Shown here one piece after another: positions 57,079 to 64,000 of a stretch of DNA of 64,000 nucleotides (position 1 is its first letter; each line of letters opens with the position of its first letter). The stretch spans positions 86,674,501-86,738,500 of the forward strand of contig CM066727.1 of assembly GCA_033961575.1 (NCBI GenBank), read 5' to 3'. Source of the DNA: Aselliscus stoliczkanus (lineage: Eukaryota > Chordata > Mammalia > Chiroptera > Hipposideridae). A model generated the notes under the pieces. It had not been told where the DNA came from, made no database searches, and worked only from the letters and a program-made list of their open reading frames with translations. The position numbers and the translations under genes are program-made.

Positions 57079-57781
57079 CCATTAGCTAAGGAGAGAGAGC
57101 AAGTAGGTGGGGGAGTGGAGGGCATTGGAAGGGTTGAACTGAGGAACCCTGGGAAAATGCTTGAGCCAGTTTGCAGAGACCCTTCCCTCATGTTCGTGTC
57201 CTGGGATAAGAAGGTTCCATAGCAAAAGCTTTCTAAGAGTTTGATGATGATGATAATGATGACAACAACTTTCCTTTAATGAATGGTCCAGCCTCTAACA
57301 GGCACTGCCTTCATTTCTCTAGGCGCTGCTGAAAGGCAACCACATCCCCTGGATGCTCATGTCACCACAATACTTTCTGATTTCACATCTCCATGGCTCA
57401 CTTTCCTCATACATGAAGTCTCATGCCTGATGAACCTGTCAAAAATTGCACCATTAAAAAATTCTGTGTGTCAGATTAACTCAATACCCTGCATATTAAA
57501 TCTATCCCATGGTTGCCCCAGAGTTTCTGTGTAAATCAGAATAGATGACTAATGTCAAACCTGGATACAGGGATAAAAAGAACTACCTTACACATGCATT
57601 TATCTTTTTTTTTTTTTCCCCAGAATGGAAGTGCTCGACCATTTAGAATTTAGAGACTGGGAAAATGAGCTTTTATGAAATACTGCTGCTTGTATGATCT
57701 GTCTCTTTAGAGGCAGACACATCTGACCATTCTGTTAGCATCACCTATCATTGCTTGGCATGTGTCAGACAGATAGGTATG
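57079..57781. other. Unassigned sequence
   Basis: A short GAT-rich run lies at 57243-57262. Nothing else is recognised. Confidence 0.45.
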
Positions 57782-57917
57782 TTGAGCATCCTTTGTACTT
57801 TTTTTTTTTTGAGGGCAGTGTCACTGGCCCTCACATGTGGGACCCGAACCGGGGCCACTGGCTCCCCAAGCCAGTGCTTAACCATCACGCCACTCAGCCG
57901 GCCCTTGAGCATCCTTT
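57782..57917 (-). mobile_element. tRNA-derived SINE with 13-bp TSD
   Basis: The antisense insert (57795-57904) lies between ttgagcatccttt repeats at 57782-57794 and 57905-57917. On the minus strand: GGGCCGGCTGAGTGGCGTGA start, a 'gatggttaagcactggc' A-box region, a GGTTCGGGTCCC B box and a short A tail. A complete short form. Confidence 0.96.
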
Positions 57918-58299
57918 TTCATAGCCACACAGTGGAAATCTTTCAACTTCTTCCTCTTTCAAAAGGCAGAAGTTCATTACTTTTCAATACTTTTTATGTA
58001 ACTTGCTAAAGACAGATGAATAATCTAAACTGCCAGGATTTGGAGTCTTCATTTGTGTTAGCACGGATCAATCAGGGAACTATAACAATATAGAGAAAAC
58101 TAGAGAAGTCAGCTTCTGTGTGGCTCAGAGAGGGCACTCTCCTTTTTCACTGAAGACTGCATTTCCATGGCTAGAGATGAAACATGGAAGACATCTCATC
58201 AGACCAAAGCAGAGTAGACTGGAGTAGAGCAGAGCTGTGTAACTTGAGAGGGGCCTCTTCTGAGGGTTGCCTTATAGTCTGGCTGTTCCACAGCCATGC
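57918..58299. other. Unassigned sequence between two SINEs
   Basis: Nothing recognised. Confidence 0.45.
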
Positions 58300-58444
58300 T
58301 GTTTCATAATTGCAACTTATTATTATTTTTTTTTTTGAGGGCAGTGTCACTGGCCCTCACATGTGGGACCGAACCGGGGCCACTGGCTTCCCAAACCAGC
58401 GCTTAACCACCGCGCCACTCGGCCGGCCCCATGTTTCATAATTG
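58300..58444 (-). mobile_element. tRNA-derived SINE with 13-bp TSD
   Basis: The antisense insert (58313-58431) lies between tgtttcataattg repeats at 58300-58312 and 58432-58444. The head is very close to the other copies, starting GGGGCCGGCCGAGTGGCGCG, with one base missing in the B box (GGTTCGGTCCC). Low divergence suggests recent insertion. Confidence 0.96.
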
Positions 58445-60318
58445 AGTTGTAACCCAGTTGACCCTTTCCATAGCTGTGCTGTTCTCATAGCCCTGCTGTG
58501 CCACAATTGAGCTGAATGCACTGAATAAACTTTCCTTCTTCACTGTATCCCACATTGGGGATTCCTGTTGGTGCTGAATTGGTACCAATGACCATTGGTT
58601 GACAGTAACAACACAGCCGTCCTTAAAAGCAATGAGACAAGAAGGTCTTTTACAATAGGAGGTCTTTTGCTGCAACAGAAAAAGATACTAACTGGTTTTT
58701 AAAAAGGGGAACTAGGATATTTTAAATATAGGATTCCCCTCCGAAATATAAAGTAGTGCTTTTGACCATGGTAGTAACTTCATACAATGAATAAAAATTA
58801 AAAACCACTAATACATCTGAAAATACAATTTACCAAATTTTACTGACTGATAAATTACAAACTGCATTGACTTACTATGACAAATGTTAATGGAATATGG
58901 GAAACTAAATGCTGTTTTCCCATTGGCGGGTGATTGGTTTTTAACTGCTAGAGAAGACCAGAATGATAAACAGGAAGTCATCTCCATGGCAACAGGCCAT
59001 TCAACTTAACTTTTTAACACTTGAAGACGTAATTATTTTTTATTTCCATTTTTATAATTTTCACAGTTTATAATATCAGTGAAGACCTTTGGGTCAGGCA
59101 TTTCCTGGCTGTTAATAACAGGCTGATTTAAAGGCACTAGTGCTTAAACGTCGTGCCAATTTTTTTTTTTTTTAATGAAAAGAGAGCTGTGATTTTTTTT
59201 TTCCTTCCTGAAGACTGTAGCATAAATAAATGACAGAATTTTATGTTCACACACATGGTGCTTTGATTTCCTGCAGATGATAACATCAGGGAGGAGGCAG
59301 ATAATCACTGGTGAGTGGCCTTGATGGGCATGGCTTGGGTGGATCTCTCTGAATGGCAGGTTGAAAGATAATTCTGAGGGACTGAGACAAGACAAGACTG
59401 AGGGCCATGCAGGGCGTAACTGAGAACAGGAAGATGCACAGCCTCAGAAACCAGGGTATGCTCTGTAGATGCAATGATCAGTCAATGACTCCTTCTGAAC
59501 TCACTGCAGGAGTCAGGGTCCTGGGCAGCTTCCCGGCCTTTGCTCACCCAGGAAAATGTGTCTTTCCACCTAGGAGGTAACCTCAAATATCTATGCATTA
59601 AAAAATCCCAAGGCATGGGTTTTCTGGGAACAGACGGGGAAAATTGGGTAAAGCCCAATTACCTTAGGCTTTAGGAAATAGAACATCGCCTTAGGCATAC
59701 AGAACACAGCAGCCACTCTCTGCAGGAGAGGAAAGGGCACATCACTCCTCAGCAGCCTGCGGGCAATTTTTCATCCAGTTCTAAAGTCTCTGCCTCTGTT
59801 CCTGGTCTCTGAAGGAAAGAGGGAAATAACACAAGAACTCGGCAGCAATCCTCTTCAGCCCCTCATGCCCATAACAGTGTTATTAACCACAAGTGTGTAT
59901 GCATTGAAGGTGAAAAAGGGAAGAGAGGAGAAGAATCTCTGATGGCGACACTTTCTGCTGCCAAAGCCCTGAGAAGCCACCCCACTGCCATCTCACCCCA
60001 GAGATGCAAAGAAAAAGGAGAAACTAAGAGAGCCAGGCCTACCACCTGCCTAATCTCCTCCCAACCCCAAACTCAAACCTCAATAGGCTCTCAAAACAAA
60101 GAGAAATGCTATCTAGAAGAAGAAAGGGAAGATTGATGCCAAAGAAGAGAGAAAAATCCTGCAGAAAATGGAGATAGCCCACAGCCCATGTATGGAGATC
60201 CAAAAATTCCAGAGATGCCCTGCAGAATATGTAGTTCCTTCATAAATACTAGAATTCTGATGACTACACAGTTTAAGATAAAATTATTTTCAAGTTTCAT
60301 TTAAAAAAAATTCATTTT
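58445..60318. other. 1.9-kb unassigned block
   Basis: No repeat family, exon or RNA gene recognised. There is a T run at 59160-59174. Open frames of 60-83 codons have no domain. Confidence 0.45.
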
Positions 60319-60321
60319 ACA

Positions 60322-60430
60322 GGTTTTTTTTCTTCTTTTTTATTTTTTACAATTAAATTTATTCAGGGTAACATTATATAAATTTCAGGCGTACAACTTT
60401 ATAATACCATCTCTGTATACACATTTCCTT
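60322..60430 (-). mobile_element. L1 3' end scrap, antisense
   Basis: A T-rich tail followed by 'aaatttattcagggtaac', 'attatataaatttcaggcgt' and 'acaactttataataccatct' is the reverse of an L1 3' end with a 'gtacgcctgaaatt' signature. Confidence 0.8.
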
Positions 60431-61505
60431 AAGATATATTTTAGCACACAGAACCCATCCCAATTGGAGATGGGGTAGAATGTCTCAGGAGATGGATGAC
60501 AAAGCAAGACACATGGACTTTTCTCATGTAGTGTTTGAGAGGATTCCTCTTGGACTCCTGCAGGGAGTTTGTGATCATCACACTCATCAGCCACATTGAC
60601 ACAAATGTCTTTGGATGAGGGACTATTAAAGATCATTCTGTTTTCCTTTCCAGTTTCTCATCATAAATTTTATTACCTTAGAAGTCTGAGATACTGGGAT
60701 CTGTTCCCTGTCTGCCGTCCACAAGCAGGCCATCTGGATTTTCCAGCATTATCATTAAGATGGCATTGCTCCAGGAGCCAGAATTCCTCCTAGGATTAGG
60801 GCTTCTCAGATTTTGAATTCTGTTATTTTTCTTCTATTCCCTCAAAGTCAGGGTCTGCTTGTGAAAAGTTGTTAAACAGTGTGCTAAATGTGGGAGTGTC
60901 CAAGCTCCCTGTAAACATTCCTTATCCAAACTACTCAAGGAGAACATCATTGGATGTTATCCTGCCTTTATAATTTTAGCATCCTCTGGAAAAGTTTTAT
61001 ACTGTTGTGTATTGTCACCTAGATCCTGCCGAAATTACTATAAATTTTATTAAGGAAATCCTTAATAAAGTTAGGTAGAATGGAGGGGGAAATGGCAATG
61101 CTATCGTGTGTCCGCTGTGTGCCAAGCATTGTGCTAGTAAAACAGGTATTTCTTTTAGCTTAGGTGAGCCTGGGTGTAGGGAAGTAAGCATTGTGCTCTG
61201 CTTTCTAGCTGACTTGCAAAACAGTCTTTCCAACTGAGCCCTTCTTATAATTATGTTGAGAGAAGAATCCTGACATCTCACAAAACTTCATCTCACGAGA
61301 GTGTCTCTCAGTTGTCAAGTGATGCTGGGACCTCCATGGTGGTGGTGAGGGTAACAGCCACACCCCTCCTGTATTCTGATTCTGATGGCATGGCTTCCTT
61401 CTTGACTGCACTGCATGGCATGATCTGTTTCATTACTACAGCCTCCTGGCAGGGACACAATTCCTCCATTGTAAGATTGGGGATCAGGTCTATTTTCACT
61501 GACTG
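60431..61505. other. Unassigned sequence
   Basis: A MIR-like phrase 'gctgtgtgccaagcattgtg' occurs near 61108-61127, too little to delimit. Frames are open on both strands at 61308-61578 without a recognisable domain. Confidence 0.45.
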
Positions 61506-61509
61506 GATT

Positions 61510-61606
61510 GAAAGTTCAGTGAAGATAGGTGCCACACCTGTCTCATGTTCTGATGTCATCTCAATGTCACACACATAGTAAGCACTCAGTATTTTTTGAA
61601 TGACCA
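61510..61606 (+). repeat. L2/MIR 3' end fragment
   Basis: 'agataggtgccacacctgtc', 'acacatagtaagcactcagt' and 'attttttgaatgacc' fit the sense L2 terminus. Confidence 0.6.
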
Positions 61607-63158
61607 GAATTGACTCCAGCTGTAGCCTGCACTGGTCCCAGGAAATCCATCAACTTCCTTTTTTCTTGGCCAGTTTCTGATTCACACTCCTCCAGCCAGT
61701 TCTTTTACCTTTCTCAGAAGATTCATTCCCCAACACCAGGCAAAAGATCAAACATGCATTCCGCCCACCCCCCTCAGTCTTTTGTGACATGCTATCAACA
61801 CTAAAAATTTTGCAAAGTCACCATCATTCCAGAATACCTCCTTTAAATAATGGATGAATCTGCCTGCATTTAATTTCTTAACTAAGATATTTCAACATAC
61901 CTTTGGCTTTGTCACATGTTTTGCCATGAAGTATCACTGAGATTGAAGTAGCAGTGAGATACAGATTAGACTTCACTGACTTTCTTAGGAAACTATAACT
62001 CTAGTAATTGACTCCCCTATTCCCTTTTTTTGTGTCCTACATGCCTTCAATAGCCCTGAACCATCATTAGAATAAGTAACAAGCTCAAAACTGTTTCTGT
62101 GGTGTTAAGTCATTGGGTATGGACAGATTTGTTTTCTACTTAGCTTGGAGCCTCATTTTCCATTCTCCAGTGCCAGACCCTTTCAGTTTCCCAAGAAGTA
62201 GACACCAAATGTTACCTAAAGTGGTTTGGCATAGATGGGGCACTATTCATGGAGGAGGTGGGGTCTAGATTGAATATTTAAGAAGAGGTGGGATCTAGTT
62301 GAGGTGTGATCAGGGTTGGCATTCACAGAGGGAGCCATCACAGGAGATAATGGAGTGTGCCGTTGCCTGTGGTGAGGGGTTGCAGGACTAATAATATTGT
62401 CCATTCCAGAAGACACTAAAAACCCCACAAGGAGTCAGAATACCAAAGTCCAATGTGAAAAGTGGGTAAGAGGGCAGAGTATGTAATTGGGTTTCAAACA
62501 AAAGTTGGGATTACCAGGGGAAGACCCTGCTGGTTGACTCATCTCACTCTAATTGGCATGGCTCTTCTAATTGGCATGGCTACTTCCTTTTAAAAGAAAC
62601 TTGAAGATCTCTGCTGAATCTTATGGGAGATAAGACACAACAAAAACACCAGGATAACCTTAAGTAGGTGGGTGTTTGGAAAGAGGATGGAGGAAATTAC
62701 CTGTCAGGGGAAAGAGTTCACAAGAAGACATACAGCTGGGCGGGGCCCAGAGGGCCTGGGAATCATGAAGAGGACCTGAGACTAGACATGAGGACCACTG
62801 GGGAACCACTGTGGAGTTTTCAATGCATACAGCATGCATTTAGTGAATATCTACAGTTAGTCAAGCCCTGAACAGAGGAAGGCTCTGAAGGAAAGATTAA
62901 GAAAACTGAAGTGGGCAGTAGGCTCCAGGATGGTGTGGGTGGGAGACGGGGATAGAAGTAGACTTGGAGAGAGAAAGCCTAAATCGCCCTTAGGTTCTGA
63001 TCAAACTGAAATAGTTACAAGCCACAGCAGGAATCAGGTTCTATACATTTCTTTCATGCTTCTACTTGGTTTAATTCATGTCCTTCAACACAAGAAGACA
63101 TGAAAGGGAAAAACAAGAATCCCTAAGTATACTTACTTATTTGTGTTTTTTTTTGTCT
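61607..63158. other. Unassigned 1.5-kb block
   Basis: It includes a 16-bp tandem duplication (tctaattggcatggct at 62548-62563 and 62566-62581). The part 62180-62870 is GC-richer and repeat-like in texture, but no family is recognised. Confidence 0.45.
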
Positions 63159-63159
63159 T

Positions 63160-64000
63160 TCAGATATTGACTGAATACTCACCAACCTCTAGGTATTGTG
63201 GTAGGTACTAAGGATACATTGATACTCACAACACACACTGTCTACAATCATGGAGTTTATAATCTACAACAGGTCTTGGAAAACATCTTTTGTAACAAGG
63301 CAAGTAGTAAATATTTTATGGTCCCTTTTGCAACAACTCAACTCTGCCAATGTAGCATGAAAGTAGACATGGACAGGATGTAGATGAATGATCATGGTTG
63401 TGTTCCAATGAAACTTTGTTTACAAAAACAGGTGGCAGTCCAGATTTGCAGGTCATAGATTGCTGACCTCTGGTCTAGAAGGGAAGTCCCTAAGCATGTA
63501 ATTGTGGTGAGCATGATGATTGTTTTGAAAGGGGAAGAGTGGTAAGAGAACAGAGAATAAGGAACCTTAAACTGTCAAGGAGTCTAGAACTGAGGACATG
63601 GTGTTTAAGCTGAAATCCAAAGGTTCAATAATGAATTAGCCAAGTTGGGTGGGTATCAGGTAGTTAGAGGAGAAGAGACTAATCCAAGGAGAATGACAAG
63701 CATGGACGAATGCCCAGCCATGAGACAGAGAGAGCATGGGCGACATTCAGTGTGGCTAAAAGGAAGAATGACAGATGGAAACTGGTGGAAGATGAGGCTA
63801 CAAATTTGTGCAAAGGTCTGAGCACGGAGGACCTAATTAGGCATTTGTGAGTTTGAAAACTCCCTTTGCTGTGGGATGGAGTCCATGTAGACGTTATTAA
63901 ACTGGGAGCCAGTTAGAAAGCTGAGGCCAAGTCCACATAAGAAACAGTGATGGCCTGAGGACTGTAGCGGTGGAGAAGATGGAAATCAATGGTTGAACTT
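63160..64000 (-). repeat. L2 LINE, antisense, split by a hAT element, runs off the window
   Basis: The left part (63160-63277) gives 'gatattgactgaatactcac', 'taggtattgtggtaggtact' and 'caatcatggagtttataatc'. After the hAT insertion it resumes with 'taagctgaaatccaaaggtt', 'gagagcatgggcgacattc' and 'actgggagccagttagaaag'. These are antisense L2 landmarks in order. It continues past the right edge. Confidence 0.75.
63279..63476 (+). mobile_element. hAT-type DNA transposon remnant
   Basis: 'gtagtaaatattttatggtc', 'acaactcaactctgccaatg', 'tgtgttccaatgaaactttg' and 'gcaggtcatagattgctgac' are those of a common non-autonomous hAT family whose full consensus begins and ends with CAG..CTG termini. I am confident of the repeat type but not of the family name. 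It sits within L2 and has no coding capacity. Confidence 0.72.

Noticed and set aside
61308..61578. 88-codon frames on both strands as a sense/antisense gene pair
   Set aside because: Mirror open frames are a composition effect; no domain is visible and the right part overlaps an L2/MIR fragment.

Overview
The window looks like non-coding nuclear DNA from a placental mammal. It is AT-rich, has no long open reading frames with recognisable cellular protein families, and is full of the standard mammalian repeat fossils: MIR and L2 fragments, MLT1-type MaLR LTRs, a MER5-like hAT element, several generations of L1, and (TC)n/(GT)n microsatellites. Five copies of a tRNA-derived SINE lie in it. Their heads contain GGCCGGCC..GTGGTTAAGCGCTGGCTTGGGAAGCCAGC, here broken into parts, and a GGTTCGGGTCCC B box. 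L1 3' ends carry the 'tgtacacctgaaactaat' signature. I read this combination as a laurasiatherian, most likely a bat (horseshoe/leaf-nosed type). This is from memory of repeat families and is not verified; a colugo or another order remains possible.

Layout. 1-4.3 kb: mostly unassigned DNA with MIR/L2 scraps, a stop-poor patch at 0.78-1.27 kb and an unassigned old repeat at 3.9-4.3 kb. 4.37-9.71 kb: a decayed L1 in plus orientation, holding a nested L1 3' end and a nested antisense LTR, cut off inside its reverse-transcriptase domain. 9.7-19 kb: largely unassigned DNA with MIRs, a (GT)n tract, a 100-bp L1 tail with target-site duplication and one long-form SINE (17.5-17.9 kb). 19-36 kb: MLT1 LTRs, L2, MIR, antisense L1 pieces, a tetranucleotide satellite grown on an L1 tail (24.3 kb) and a plus-strand copy of the LTR family also seen at 6.7 kb. 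36-45 kb: a SINE, a fairly young L1 3' insertion with intact ORF2 C-terminus (38.9-40.0 kb), then about 5 kb with nothing recognised. 45.7-49.8 kb: an L1 with both ends but a large internal deletion joining the endonuclease region to the ORF2 tail. 50-64 kb: an old L1 scrap, microsatellites, two MIRs, a MER5-like hAT element, two SINEs 0.4 kb apart, and a reverse L2 with a hAT insertion at the right edge.

Genes. I found no exon, intact gene, structural RNA gene, CRISPR array or operon that I can support. The longest open frames (219, 192, 189 and 173 codons) are respectively a microsatellite read-through, two overlapping frames in L1 5'UTR, and the L1 ORF2 tail. The sequence is best read as intergenic or deep-intronic DNA whose history is a stack of retrotransposon insertions. 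I see no evidence for a new biological system. The most useful leads are the long-form composite SINE, the internally deleted L1 and the tandemly repeated L1 3'UTR.
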